Below are positions 51,165-60,672 of a DNA stretch of 64,000 bases, piece after piece (position 1 is the first letter of the stretch; every line of letters begins with the position of its first letter). The position numbers and the translations under genes are program-made. The stretch is from CAVVWJ01 sp965652025. Its GTDB lineage: Bacteria > Gemmatimonadota > Gemmatimonadetes > Gemmatimonadales > GWC2-71-9. The DNA is taken from the NCBI GenBank assembly GCA_965652025.1, contig CBFGTM010000008.1:1-64000 (forward strand), read 5' to 3'. Under the pieces are notes generated by a model that made no database searches, was not told the DNA's origin, and saw nothing but the letters and a program-made list of their open reading frames with translations.

Positions 51165-52438
51165 GGAGTCATCCTCTCCCCACTGAAGAGCTGTTCCACC
51201 GCTTCGCGCTCCCGGGAGATCCACCAGCGCCCGCCGTCCACCATGACTTCGGCGGCGCGGGGGCGGCTGTTGTAGTTGGAGGCCATGGCAAAACCGTACG
51301 CGCCAGCTCCGAGGACGGCCAATCCATCACCGGCCCGAAGCCCGGGCATCATGCGGTCGAGCGCCAGAAAGTCCCCGGTCTCGCACACCGGGCCCACGAT
51401 GTCGGCCCGGACGGTGGTCCGGTTTCGCTCCTCCAGCTCTACGATCTCATGATACGCGTGATAGTGGCTCGGCCGCACCAGATCATTCATGCCCGCATCC
51501 ACAACCACGAACTCCTTACCGCCGGAATGCTTTCGGTAGAGCACCCGGGTGAGCAGGACCCCCGCGCTGCCGACTAGAAAGCGGCCAGGCTCGAGGTACA
51601 CGGTGAGTCCGGCCGACTCAAGTCGAGGCACAATCGCGGCGGCGAAGCGCTCCGGCTCGAGCGACCGCTCCTCGCTGTAGCGGATGCCCAGTCCTCCTCC
51701 CAGGTCGAGCACCTGGAGGGTGGAGACTCCATTCTGTCGTAGATTCTCAACCAGCTCGGTGAGCCGGGATATCCCCTGCAAGAATGGTTCGGTATCCACG
51801 ATCTGGCTGCCCAGGTGCATGGCAAGGGTGGTGAGCTCGAGACGGGGATGGCGCAGAGTGTAGTCGGCGGCGGGCAGCACCTGGTCGGTGGGGAGCCCGA
51901 ACTTGATTCCGCTCTTGCCGGTAGAAATGTAGGGATGGGTATCGGTGGTCACATCGGGGTTAACCCGGATACCTACTCGAACTGTCGCCCGTTCGCCGTC
52001 GGCAATCCGGGCCAGCAGCTCCAGCTCCTCCCGGGACTCCACGTTGAGATGGCCGATGCCGGTCCGAACCGCTGCCAGCAGCTCGTCCTCGGTCTTCCCC
52101 ACCCCACTGAATACGACCCGCTCCGGAGAGAACCCGGCGGCCAGAACCCGCTTCAGCTCACCGAGCGACACGATATCGGCACCCGCACCCAGCTCCCGCA
52201 GCACGCGAAGCACGGCAAGATTGCTGTTGGCCTTGACCGCATAGCAGATCCGGTGCCGCAGGCCGGCCAACGCGGCATCCAGCGAGCGATACCGCGCCCG
52301 AATGGACTCGGCATTGTACACGAATACCGGCGTGCCGACTCGTTCGGCGATCTCGGGCAGCGACACGCCTGCCAGAACCAGCCGGCGACCCCTGCGCTCC
52401 AGCCCGGCGTCTCGAAAAAGCTGAGGCGCCTCTACCAC
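51161..52438 (-). CDS. lysA: Diaminopimelate decarboxylase
   Basis: This fold-III PLP decarboxylase of about 425 residues has CYAVKANSNLAVLRVL (PLP lysine), VRVGIRVNPDV, MHLGSQIVDTEPF, LDLGGGLGIRY, YLEPGRFLVGSAGVLLTRV and GPVCETGD. It makes lysine from meso-diaminopimelate. The start is uncertain: GTG at 52438 is used, but a CTG overlapping the proS TGA, or GTGs up to 52501 inside proS, are possible. Confidence 0.93.
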   Translation of the reverse strand: MVEAPQLFRDAGLERRGRRLVLAGVSLPEIAERVGTPVFVYNAESIRARYRSLDAALAGLRHRICYAVKANSNLAVLRVLRELGAGADIVSLGELKRVLAAGFSPERVVFSGVGKTEDELLAAVRTGIGHLNVESREELELLARIADGERATVRVGIRVNPDVTTDTHPYISTGKSGIKFGLPTDQVLPAADYTLRHPRLELTTLAMHLGSQIVDTEPFLQGISRLTELVENLRQNGVSTLQVLDLGGGLGIRYSEERSLEPERFAAAIVPRLESAGLTVYLEPGRFLVGSAGVLLTRVLYRKHSGGKEFVVVDAGMNDLVRPSHYHAYHEIVELEERNRTTVRADIVGPVCETGDFLALDRMMPGLRAGDGLAVLGAGAYGFAMASNYNSRPRAAEVMVDGGRWWISREREAVEQLFSGERMTP

Positions 52439-52443
52439 CTCGT

Positions 52444-53892
52444 TCAGTACGCTTTCGCCCACACGGCCTCGGCCACGCTGGGCTTCCCACACCACAGGCA
52501 CTTGGTTGGCGGAACAGGGGAACGAAACTCGGGATCGGGCAGCACCCGAATGGTTGCCTTGGTCTGCTCTTTGATCTCCGCCTCGCAGGCCAGGTCTCCG
52601 CAGAATCCGCCGTACACCAATCCACCCTCTCCTTCCATTTTGGCAATGAATTCACTCTTACTGGCACCCCGCAGGGTGGCCGCTTCCCGCCGGCCCAGCG
52701 CGGCCTGCAACAGATTGTCCTGCATCTCATTCATCGCGACGGTCAGGCGGCCGGCGATGCCTTCGGCCGGTACCGACTCCTTCTTGCCGCCGGTCCGGCG
52801 GGCCAGCACCACGGAGCCGGAGGACACGTCGCGCGGTCCGATCTCGATCCGGAACGGCACCCCACGGCCTTCCCATTCGTAGTACTTGGCGCCGGGCTTC
52901 ATTCCTTCGCGGGCGTCGAGATGGGCTCGGATCCCGCTGGACGCCAGCTCCTGGCGCAGGCGATCAGACGCCTGCATGACTGCGGTCCGTTCCTCGGCGC
53001 TCTTGTAGATCGGGACTATCACGACCTGGTACTGCGCCAGACGAGGCGGGCATACCAGACCCAAGTCATCGCTGTGGGTCATGATGAGGGCCCCGATCAG
53101 GCGGGTCGAAGCTCCCCAGGACGTGTTCCAGACGAAATCCAGATCGCCGTTCGCGGTCTGAAAGGTGACTTCGAAGGCCCGGGCAAAGTTCTGACCCAGG
53201 TTGTGACTGGTGGCCGCCTGCAGCGCCTTGTTGTCCTGCATCAGGGCTTCGCAGCTGTAGGTACGCAGCGCGCCGGCGAACCGCTCGCTATCAGTCTTTC
53301 GGCCGGTGATCACCGGCATGGCCATCCACTCTTCCATGAAGGTGCGATACACCCCGAGCATGCGAAGCGCCTCCTCCTCGGCCTCCGCTTCGGTGGCATG
53401 CGCCGTATGGCCTTCCTGCCAGAGGAACTCCGTGGTGCGCAGAAAGAGGCGAGTTCGCATCTCCCAGCGCACCACGTTGGCCCACTGATTCATCAGCACC
53501 GGCAGGTCACGATAGCTCTGGATCCACTTGGCAAACATGGCGTAAATGATCGTCTCGGAGGTCGGACGAACGACCAGTGGCTCCTCCAGCTCTTTGCCAC
53601 CGCCATGGGTCACCACCGCGGTCTCAGGCGCAAACCCCTCTACGTGCTCGGCCTCCCGGGAGAGGAAGCTCTGGGGAATAAAGAGCGGGAAATAGGCGTT
53701 CTGGTGCCCGGTATCCTTGAACATCTGATCCAAGGCGCGCTGCATCTGCTCCCAGATGGCGTAGCCATTTGGCCGGATGACCATACACCCCCGGACCGGA
53801 CTGTAGTCGGCCAGCTCGGCTCGGGCGATGACCTCGTTGTACCAGGCGCTGAAATCGGCGGCCCGGGTAGTGAGCGCTTTGTTCTCAGCCAT
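52444..53892 (-). CDS. proS: Prolyl-tRNA synthetase, archaeal/eukaryotic type
   Basis: This 482-residue class-II synthetase has DYSPVRGCMVIRPNGYAIWE, VRPTSETIIYAMFAKWI, FLWQEGHTAHAT, and a C-terminal zinc-binding extension (GFCGDLACE then KCLWCGKPS ... WAKAY). It lacks the bacterial editing insertion domain, so it belongs to the shorter archaeal/eukaryotic-like class. It overlaps hisS by 8 nt. Confidence 0.95.
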   Translation of the reverse strand: MAENKALTTRAADFSAWYNEVIARAELADYSPVRGCMVIRPNGYAIWEQMQRALDQMFKDTGHQNAYFPLFIPQSFLSREAEHVEGFAPETAVVTHGGGKELEEPLVVRPTSETIIYAMFAKWIQSYRDLPVLMNQWANVVRWEMRTRLFLRTTEFLWQEGHTAHATEAEAEEEALRMLGVYRTFMEEWMAMPVITGRKTDSERFAGALRTYSCEALMQDNKALQAATSHNLGQNFARAFEVTFQTANGDLDFVWNTSWGASTRLIGALIMTHSDDLGLVCPPRLAQYQVVIVPIYKSAEERTAVMQASDRLRQELASSGIRAHLDAREGMKPGAKYYEWEGRGVPFRIEIGPRDVSSGSVVLARRTGGKKESVPAEGIAGRLTVAMNEMQDNLLQAALGRREAATLRGASKSEFIAKMEGEGGLVYGGFCGDLACEAEIKEQTKATIRVLPDPEFRSPVPPTKCLWCGKPSVAEAVWAKAY

Positions 53893-55186
53893 GAAGTCGT
53901 TTCTTGATAGTGTCCACCAGCGACCTTTCCTGAATGCTTTCCTGAATGCCTGAGGTCAGGTCTTTCAGCACCAGCTCGCCGCGGGCCCGCTCGTCCGGGC
54001 CGATGACCACAGCAAGGCGCGCCTGCCGAGCATCTGCCAGCTTGAGCTGCTTCGCGAGGCTTTGGGGACTCATGGCGTACTCCACCCGGATACTCATGTC
54101 TCTGAGGAGATGCGCCAGTCGCAATCCGTGACTGAGATCATCCTGAGTGACAAAGGCCAGAAACACATCGATTGAGGGATAGCTCGCCTGGGTGAGTCCC
54201 TTCTCCTTCAGCAGCTCCCCTAGCACGACGTCTCCCATTCCGAATCCAACGGCTGGCAGCGTCACCCCACCGAGTGCATCGAGCAGGTTGTCGTAGCGGC
54301 CTCCCCCGCAGATGGCGCGCAGCGTACGCCCGGCGTCGAACAGCTCGAACACCACGCCGGTGTAGTAGGCGAGCCCGCGAACGATGGTCAGGTCCAGGTC
54401 TACGTATTCCCCCAGACTCATGGCCTCGAGTGCGGCATAGGTTTGCCGCAGCGGGTCGGCTGCCCTCTGGCTCTCCTGCGAGCGCTTCAGCTCGGCGTTC
54501 AGTGCGTCCCAGCCTCGTATCTTAGCCACCTCGTGCAGGTCGGACACGGTGGCTTTGCCAAGCACCTCAGAGGTAGACATGAGCCTTTCAGTGTCCTCGC
54601 GTTTGGTCCGTTCGATCTTGTCGATGAACTCGTAAGCCTTCCCCATCCCTTGCTCAGGCACTCCCCGATGGCTCAGGATGGCAGTGAGCACTCGCCGGTC
54701 GGATAGGCGCACCCGGACCGTGTCAGGGCCGAAGCCGAACGCCCGCATGACGTCGATGGCGAGCGCAATAATCTCAGCATCCGCCAGCGGGCTCGACTCC
54801 CCGATCAGATCGCAGTTGAGCTGGAAGTGCTCTCGAAGTCGCCCCCGTTGCTGCCGCTCGTAGCGGAACAGCTGGGGAATGGAAAACCACCGGATAGGCT
54901 TGCGGAGCTCACCGGCGCGAGCGGCCACCATGCGGGCCAGGCTTGGCGTCATCTCGGGCCGGAGCGCGACCTGACGCTCCCCCTTGTCGGTGAAGGTGTA
55001 CAGCTGCCCCACGATCTCGTCGCCGCTCTTGGCGGTATAAAGATCCAGCGGCTCCAGAGGTGGCCCGTCGTATTCCTCGAAGCCGTAACGCGTCGCCACC
55101 GCCCGCCAGGTGCTGAAGATATGTGACCGGAGCGCCAGATCGGTGGGGTAAAAATCACGAAAGCCCGGTAGGGCCTTGGTTTTCAT
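53885..55186 (-). CDS. hisS: Histidyl-tRNA synthetase
   Basis: This 433-residue enzyme has LPGFRDFYPTDLALR, LRPEMTPSLARMVAARAGE (motif 2 region with FRYERQQRGRLREHFQLNCD), RGLAYYTGVVFE (histidyl signature) and GGGRYDNLL, then a C-terminal anticodon domain. The ATG lies 6 nt downstream of TATACT with no Shine-Dalgarno sequence, suggesting a leaderless message. Confidence 0.96.
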   Translation of the reverse strand: MKTKALPGFRDFYPTDLALRSHIFSTWRAVATRYGFEEYDGPPLEPLDLYTAKSGDEIVGQLYTFTDKGERQVALRPEMTPSLARMVAARAGELRKPIRWFSIPQLFRYERQQRGRLREHFQLNCDLIGESSPLADAEIIALAIDVMRAFGFGPDTVRVRLSDRRVLTAILSHRGVPEQGMGKAYEFIDKIERTKREDTERLMSTSEVLGKATVSDLHEVAKIRGWDALNAELKRSQESQRAADPLRQTYAALEAMSLGEYVDLDLTIVRGLAYYTGVVFELFDAGRTLRAICGGGRYDNLLDALGGVTLPAVGFGMGDVVLGELLKEKGLTQASYPSIDVFLAFVTQDDLSHGLRLAHLLRDMSIRVEYAMSPQSLAKQLKLADARQARLAVVIGPDERARGELVLKDLTSGIQESIQERSLVDTIKKRLHG

Positions 55187-55192
55187 GGGGGG

Positions 55193-55221
55193 AGTATAAA
55201 ACGGTACGCGGTAAGCGGTAA
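55193..55221 (-). promoter_or_regulatory. Candidate leaderless promoter of hisS
   Basis: On the minus strand TATACT (55198-55193, 5/6 to consensus) is followed by six Cs and then the hisS ATG. A weak -35 TTACCG lies 17 bp upstream, within a short-unit repeat. Confidence 0.5.
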
Positions 55222-55229
55222 GCCGTGAA
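55202..55229. repeat. CGGTAAG-type short-unit repeat in the folC-hisS gap
   Basis: Units CGGTACG, CGGTAAG, CGGTAAG and CCGTGAA are spaced at 7 nt in the 51-nt gap between folC and hisS. They overlap the region where the hisS -35 should lie. Confidence 0.5.
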
Positions 55230-55237
55230 TAAAGCGG

Positions 55238-56497
55238 TTAGATCTCCATGCCGAGCTCCTGCATCACATCTCCAACCGTGTGAAAGGAACCTGTCACCAG
55301 CGCCGTCCCGGCTCCTTCCTGTACCCGCGCTATGGCCTCTCTGAAGTCTGGTACCAGGGTCCACTCCGCGTGAGCCGGCGGGCGCGCCGGATCGCGCAGC
55401 CAGCGCCGGAGCCACTCGATGTCCCATCCCCGAGCTGCGGCCGTGGGCGCAATGGTGAGAAATCCGCGATCGATCACCTGGTCCAGTTGCACCAGCATCC
55501 CAGGCCATTCTTTGTCGCCCAGAATCGAGACCAGTGCGTGAAGCGGGCGAGCGGGACGCATTCCTTGCAGCGCCGTGACCAGAGACCGCATCCCGTCGGG
55601 GTTGTGGGCGACATCGAACAGCCACCGGCCTCGCCGATCCAGGCGCCCTGGAACTCGAGCCGCCCCAAATGCAGTCTCCAGTTGCTCCTGGGTGGGCCGG
55701 TACGGCGGGGGCAGAGCGGCCAGCATCCCCTGCGCCACGGCCGCGTTCCGGCGCTGATGGGGGCCGGCCAGACTCAGCGGTCCGCACCATTGATAATCTG
55801 GAGGCAGTAATCTGATGTCGGCTCGTGGCCGACCCGCTGAGCGGCTCGTGGGGCCGATCGACCGTTCTACCGCGCGGTGAGCCTCCTGCCGCAGAACCTT
55901 CACCAGCCCAGGATCGGTCTCGCCGATAACGAAGGGAACTCCTGGCTTGGCGATGCCGGCCTTCTCGGAGGCGATCAGCTCCAGACTGTCGCCCAGGTAC
56001 TTCATGTGGTCCCGCTCGATCTTGGTAATGCCGCTGACGAGGGGATGTACCACGTTGGTGCTGTCGAGCCGTCCTCCCAGGCCCACTTCCACCACCGCCA
56101 CCTCGACGCCTCGAGCCGCGAAGTCGGCGAAGGCCAGGGCCGTGGTTGCCTCGAAGAAGGTGGCCTTCCGCTCCAGGATAGGCGAGAGCAGCCGGCCAGT
56201 CCACATGGCCACTGCATCCTCGGATATCGGTACCCCATCCACCTGGATGCGCTCGCGAAATGAGACCAGATGGGGTGAGGTGTACAGCCCCACGCGCCAT
56301 CCCGCCTCCCGTAGCGCCGCTGCAATCAGGGTACACACACTTCCCTTGCCGTTGGTTCCGCCGACGTGAATCGATGGCATTACCTCATGAGGATTGCCCA
56401 GAGACTTGAGCAGCGCGCGAGTCGTGGCCAGCCCGAACTTGATCGTTGTCGTGCGCGGGAAGAGAAAATCGAGTGCCTCGTCGTAGCTGAGTGACAT
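55238..56497 (-). CDS. folC: Folylpolyglutamate synthase/dihydrofolate synthase
   Basis: This Mur-ligase-family enzyme of 419 residues has TTTIKFGLATTRALL, the P-loop HVGGTNGKGSVC, GLYTSPHLVSFRERI, VVEVGLGGRLDSTNVV and FDVAHNPDGMRSL. It glutamylates folates and, if bifunctional, also makes dihydrofolate. The ATG at 56497 starts MSLSYDEALDFLF, the family N-terminus. A GTG nine codons earlier is less likely. Confidence 0.93.
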   Translation of the reverse strand: MSLSYDEALDFLFPRTTTIKFGLATTRALLKSLGNPHEVMPSIHVGGTNGKGSVCTLIAAALREAGWRVGLYTSPHLVSFRERIQVDGVPISEDAVAMWTGRLLSPILERKATFFEATTALAFADFAARGVEVAVVEVGLGGRLDSTNVVHPLVSGITKIERDHMKYLGDSLELIASEKAGIAKPGVPFVIGETDPGLVKVLRQEAHRAVERSIGPTSRSAGRPRADIRLLPPDYQWCGPLSLAGPHQRRNAAVAQGMLAALPPPYRPTQEQLETAFGAARVPGRLDRRGRWLFDVAHNPDGMRSLVTALQGMRPARPLHALVSILGDKEWPGMLVQLDQVIDRGFLTIAPTAAARGWDIEWLRRWLRDPARPPAHAEWTLVPDFREAIARVQEGAGTALVTGSFHTVGDVMQELGMEI

Positions 56498-56543
56498 CGG
56501 ATCTCGACTGAAGGAGGCCGGCACTAGACTAGGGGGAACGACT

Positions 56544-56573
56544 GCGCCCCACCCGTCAACTTGGGTGAGGCGC
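56544..56573. terminator. Hairpin between accD and folC
   Basis: GCGCCCCACCC and GGGTGAGGCGC pair in 10 of 11 positions around an 8-nt loop, in the 96-nt gap downstream of accD. No U-tract follows on the minus strand, so it may be a weak terminator, attenuator or RNA-stabilising element. Confidence 0.4.
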
Positions 56574-56593
56574 GAAGAGGGCTCCAGACCGCT

Positions 56594-57460
56594 TCAGCTC
56601 AGCTCGGCGGCCTCGACGTGTTGCCGCTGGCCTTGCATATGCCGGAGCAGGCGCGCAGTGGTGTCTCGCAGCGAGGCTCGCGGGACCACATCGTCGATCT
56701 GGCCATGCTCCAGGAGGAACTCGGCGGTCTGGAAGCCGTCGGGCAGATCCTGGCCGATCGTCTGCTTGATGACCCGCTGGCCGGCAAATCCGATCACGGC
56801 CCCCGGCTCGGCCAGCACGACGTCCCCCTGCATGGCGAAGGAGGCAGACACCCCACCGGTGGTGGGATCGGTCAGAATGGAAATGTACGGAATGCACTCG
56901 CGATGCAATTGAGCGATGGCAGCGGAGGTCTTGGCCATCTGCATGAGCGAGAGAACTCCCTCCTGCATGCGGGCCCCACCCGAGGTGGAGACGATGACCA
57001 ATGGGATCTTTTTCTCCAGCGAGCGGCGGGCCAGCCGGGCGATCTTCTCACCCACCACGGATCCCATGGAGCCGCCCATGAAGCGGAAGTTCATGACCGC
57101 AAGGTTGAACGGCAGCCCATCCAGCCGGGCGGTGCCGGTGTACACGGCATCGGTCTCCCCGGCCTTTTCCCGCGCGACCTTCAGTCGGTCAGAATAGTTC
57201 TCGAACTCGAGCGGATCTGCCGAGCGGAGGTCCGCATACAGCTCCCGCCAGGTTTCGGTATCGGTGAGCAGCTCGATGTAGTCCTCGGCGCTGATCCGTC
57301 GGTGCTTGCCGCACTCCGGACAGACATTCAGCGCCTTCTCGAACTTTTCCCGGATGTCGATGTGTCCACAGCTGTCGCACTTCTCCCACGCGTCGGCCGG
57401 GATTTCCAGCCGTTCACGCGACGACGTCCGTGGCTTTCGCTCCTTCTTAAACCATGCCAT
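56594..57460 (-). CDS. accD: Acetyl-CoA carboxylase carboxyltransferase beta subunit
   Basis: AccD has an N-terminal four-Cys zinc ribbon (KCDSCGHIDI and NVCPECGKH) and a crotonase-like carboxyltransferase domain with FMGGSMGSVVGEKIARL, VSTSGGARMQEG, LTDPTTGGVSASFAM and GFAGQRVI. It transfers carboxyl from biotin to acetyl-CoA, with AccA encoded elsewhere. Homologues begin MAWFKK, hence the ATG at 57460. An ATG three codons earlier (57469) is equally open, and neither has a Shine-Dalgarno sequence. Confidence 0.95.
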   Translation of the reverse strand: MAWFKKERKPRTSSRERLEIPADAWEKCDSCGHIDIREKFEKALNVCPECGKHRRISAEDYIELLTDTETWRELYADLRSADPLEFENYSDRLKVAREKAGETDAVYTGTARLDGLPFNLAVMNFRFMGGSMGSVVGEKIARLARRSLEKKIPLVIVSTSGGARMQEGVLSLMQMAKTSAAIAQLHRECIPYISILTDPTTGGVSASFAMQGDVVLAEPGAVIGFAGQRVIKQTIGQDLPDGFQTAEFLLEHGQIDDVVPRASLRDTTARLLRHMQGQRQHVEAAELS

Positions 57461-57544
57461 GACGGCCATAAAGATTCGGGTAAGGACCCATGCAATTTCA
57501 TCGTGGCCTCGGGCCCGCGCTAGGCCTCAGAGGGTAAGTCGCTG

Positions 57545-58786
57545 TCAGCTATCGGTATAGCCCGAGAGCCGTGAGTCCCACGCCACCCGAAGCGCCAGCC
57601 CGAGACACAGCGAACAGATAATGAAGAAGGAGCCGCCGTAGGAGAACAGCGGGAGTGGAATCCCGGTGATCGGCATCAGGTTCACAGTCATCCCCACGTT
57701 CTCGAAAACGTGAGTAAAGAAGAGACCCACAATGCCGAACACGGCCAGGCTACTGAATGAGTCGGTGGCCCGCCGGGCGATGCGCACCAGGACCAGGAAG
57801 AGACCCAGGAAGAGGCTCAGCGCCACCAGAACTCCCAGAAAACCGAGCTCTTCGCCTACCACGGAGAAGACGAAGTCGGTGTGCTGCTCGGGCAGGAACG
57901 CCAGCCGTTTCTGTGGGCCCTCGGTGTATCCGGTACCGGTCCAGCCTCCCGAGCCGATGGCGACTCGAGACTGGATGGCATGATAGCCGGCCGCACGGGG
58001 ATCGGCTTCCGGGTTGAGAAAGGTCAGGAGGCGGTTCTTCTGGTAGGGGGCGAGTCGGGCCCAGAGCGGCATAGCAACGGCACCCATTGCCAGGTTGGCA
58101 GTGAGAAATACGACCCAGTCCCAGACGTAGGGGCGCCAGGCAATCAGGATCAAGACGAAGATGATGATCCATACGCTCCAGGCGAGGGTGTTGAACGCAA
58201 GTAGGAGGCTGATCACCGGCGTCGCCAGGAGGAACAGCATGCGGGGCCGCACTCCGGCCCAGAACAGCATCGCGAAGAAGATCCCCACGAAAACGAACGC
58301 ACTGCCCAGGTCGGGCTGTTTCAGCACCAGGAGGCAGGGAACGCCGACGATCAGCACCGGCCCGACCAGATCGCGGAGCGAGCGGGGCGGTTCCTTTCGA
58401 CTGGAGAGATAGCGCGCCATCATGAGCACGGTGGCCACCTTGGCCAGCTCGGATGGCTGGCCGATCTGATGGCCGCCGATCGAAAGCCAGCTGTGGCTGC
58501 CTTCGGCGGTTCCGGCGCCGGTGCCCACCATCAATACCACACCCAGCAGCAAGATGCTGAACGCGTAGAGAGCCGGGGAAACCCACTCGAGCACTCGGAG
58601 TGAGACGTGAAAGATCATCCAGGCGCCCACGATCCCGACGCCGACCCAAATGAATTGGCGGTGCCAGACCCCGGCCGCACGGGTGGGCACGTCGGTCTGG
58701 CCGGCTGAATAGAGCGTGGCCAGCCCGAACAGCACCAGACAGAGGCTGACCGTGACGAGCTGCCGGTCGATTGCAGGCGCTCTCAC
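57545..58786 (-). CDS. rodA: Rod-shape SEDS glycosyltransferase RodA
   Basis: This 413-residue protein has about ten membrane spans, IGGHQIGQPSELAKVATVLM, VLKQPDLGSAFVF, AIGSGGWTGTGYTEGPQKRLAFLPEQHTDF split across the central loop, and a C-terminal GIPLPLFSYGGS. It polymerises lipid II during elongation with the PBP2 encoded just upstream, which it overlaps as GTGA. Confidence 0.95.
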   Translation of the reverse strand: MRAPAIDRQLVTVSLCLVLFGLATLYSAGQTDVPTRAAGVWHRQFIWVGVGIVGAWMIFHVSLRVLEWVSPALYAFSILLLGVVLMVGTGAGTAEGSHSWLSIGGHQIGQPSELAKVATVLMMARYLSSRKEPPRSLRDLVGPVLIVGVPCLLVLKQPDLGSAFVFVGIFFAMLFWAGVRPRMLFLLATPVISLLLAFNTLAWSVWIIIFVLILIAWRPYVWDWVVFLTANLAMGAVAMPLWARLAPYQKNRLLTFLNPEADPRAAGYHAIQSRVAIGSGGWTGTGYTEGPQKRLAFLPEQHTDFVFSVVGEELGFLGVLVALSLFLGLFLVLVRIARRATDSFSSLAVFGIVGLFFTHVFENVGMTVNLMPITGIPLPLFSYGGSFFIICSLCLGLALRVAWDSRLSGYTDS

Positions 58787-60672
58787 GGTTGGGTTCCCCC
58801 ACCGGCAACCGAATCATCTGCCGCCGGCGGCCCCGAGATGGAATCCGGACTCAGCTCAACCGGCCGGGGCACAACGTCCTGGCCGCTCACCGACTCGTCC
58901 TGCAGCACGCCGAGCTTGACTGGCCCTATGGCATCGGGGCCGAGGATGTAGCGGCGAAGTGTCTGCACCACGTAGGGAGCCGCCGTCGTCCCGTGCTTGG
59001 CAAACTCCATGATGGCGCCCACGATCAGCTCTGGCTTATCGGCCGGAGCAAATCCAATGAACCAGCCATGATCGTCGCCATGCGGGTTCTGCGCGGTCCC
59101 GGTCTTCCCCGCCACTGCCAGGTCCGAGCGCCGGTTGGCAGCCGCCGTTCCCCGCTCGACCACGGCAATGAGCGAGTGACGCAGTCCGTCCAGCTCCTTG
59201 GCCGTGAGGCCGAGCGGTCTTCGCCGGTTGGAGCTGGGCGTGACGATGAACGGGGTGACCGTCTCCCCATTTCCGGCCAACCCCTGATAGAACTTCATCA
59301 TGTTGATGAGGGTCTGGGTGTTCTCTCCCTGTCCGATGGAAAAGTTCAGGGTGGTACCCGGGGGACTCCAGTTGCGCGGCCCGTAGAGCTTGTCGAAGTA
59401 CGCCTGGGAAGAGGGATAGATCGGGTTGAGCTCGTTCTCCAAGTCGATACCGCTCTTGTCCCTAAATCCCATCAGCACGCCATCCTGGATGATTGCGTCG
59501 AGTCCCAGGCGGAGACCGAGCTGGTAGAAGTACACGTCGCAGCTGGCGGCGACAGCTCCCGTCAGGTCCAGCGAACCATGCCCTTCCCGCTTCCAGCACC
59601 GGAAAATTCGGTTTCCCAGACGCAGGCCACCCCGGCAGGGCTCGGGCATCCGGGTGGTGAGCCGGATCAGCCCCCGCTTCAAGGCCATTGCGGCGACCGC
59701 CAGCTTGAAGGGGGAGGCTGGAGGGTAGCGGGCCTGGATGACCCGGTTGAGCAGTGGTTTGGCCGGATCGTTGTTCAGCTTTCGCCACTCGGCCGAGGAG
59801 ATGCCGCCGACGAAATGATTGGGGTCGAAGCTCGGTGCGGAGTACAGTGCCCTGATCTCACCGGTGGGCGTCATGGCGACCATCGCGCCGCGCACGCCCG
59901 CCGGCCAGATGCTGTCCACGAACCGCTGCAGCTCCAGATCGACCGTGGTGACGATCGGTTTCCCTGGGGTGGGCGGCAGGGTGGCCGAGGCCGCGCCTTC
60001 CCGCACCAGGCGGCCCCGGGCGTTCACTTCGATGTAGCGGACCCCTTCAGCGCCGCGGAGCGTGTCGTCGTATTCCCGCTCCAGCCCGGCCTTGCCCACG
60101 ATGGAGCCGAGCACGGCGCCGGGGTAGCGGTCGGCGGTGAGGTCGGCCTCGGTGACCTCGGAGACATATCCCACCAGATGCGCAATCGACTTTCCGGCCG
60201 GATACAGCCGCTTCGGCTCGGCCTGAATCACCAGGCCCGGCAGTGCGGCCCTGTGTTCCTCCAGCTTGGCGATGACCTCGAAGGAGGCATCCCCGAAAAC
60301 CAGAGCGGGTTGATACCGCGCCTGGCCGTACCGATCGATGATGTCACCGATCTGGGCGCTGTCCAGCGGCACATAGCGCCGAACCTGATTGAGTAGGGCG
60401 CGCAGCGAATCCACTGAGGTGGCCAGCAGCTTGACCGAGTAGCCCGGCACATTCTCCGCAATGACCCGGCCGCTGCGGTCGAGAATGGTGCCTCGAGGCG
60501 AGGTCAACGGAATCGGTCGCAACCGGTTGGTTTCCGCCTTCAGCTGGAACTTGTCGTGCTGCAGCACCTGGGTTCGAAAGAAAGCCCCCAGTAAGACCAG
60601 GAAGGCTCCGATCAGGACGAGACGGGCGATCTCAGCCCGTTCCCGTACCCGATGGGACTCGAATCCGGTCAT
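58783..60672 (-). CDS. mrdA: Penicillin-binding protein 2 (elongation transpeptidase)
   Basis: This 629-residue class-B PBP has one N-terminal span (ARLVLIGAFLVLLGAFF), a pedestal domain (TSPRGTILDRSGRVIAENVP) and a transpeptidase domain. The active serine is in PASPFK (SxxK), followed by SCDVYFYQLG and AGKTGTAQ. The residue after the serine is Pro rather than the common Thr, a mild variant. The C-terminal about 50 residues are Pro/Ser-rich. The ATG at 60672 overlaps the mreD stop; longer readings lie in mreD. Confidence 0.94.
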   Translation of the reverse strand: MTGFESHRVRERAEIARLVLIGAFLVLLGAFFRTQVLQHDKFQLKAETNRLRPIPLTSPRGTILDRSGRVIAENVPGYSVKLLATSVDSLRALLNQVRRYVPLDSAQIGDIIDRYGQARYQPALVFGDASFEVIAKLEEHRAALPGLVIQAEPKRLYPAGKSIAHLVGYVSEVTEADLTADRYPGAVLGSIVGKAGLEREYDDTLRGAEGVRYIEVNARGRLVREGAASATLPPTPGKPIVTTVDLELQRFVDSIWPAGVRGAMVAMTPTGEIRALYSAPSFDPNHFVGGISSAEWRKLNNDPAKPLLNRVIQARYPPASPFKLAVAAMALKRGLIRLTTRMPEPCRGGLRLGNRIFRCWKREGHGSLDLTGAVAASCDVYFYQLGLRLGLDAIIQDGVLMGFRDKSGIDLENELNPIYPSSQAYFDKLYGPRNWSPPGTTLNFSIGQGENTQTLINMMKFYQGLAGNGETVTPFIVTPSSNRRRPLGLTAKELDGLRHSLIAVVERGTAAANRRSDLAVAGKTGTAQNPHGDDHGWFIGFAPADKPELIVGAIMEFAKHGTTAAPYVVQTLRRYILGPDAIGPVKLGVLQDESVSGQDVVPRPVELSPDSISGPPAADDSVAGGGTQP

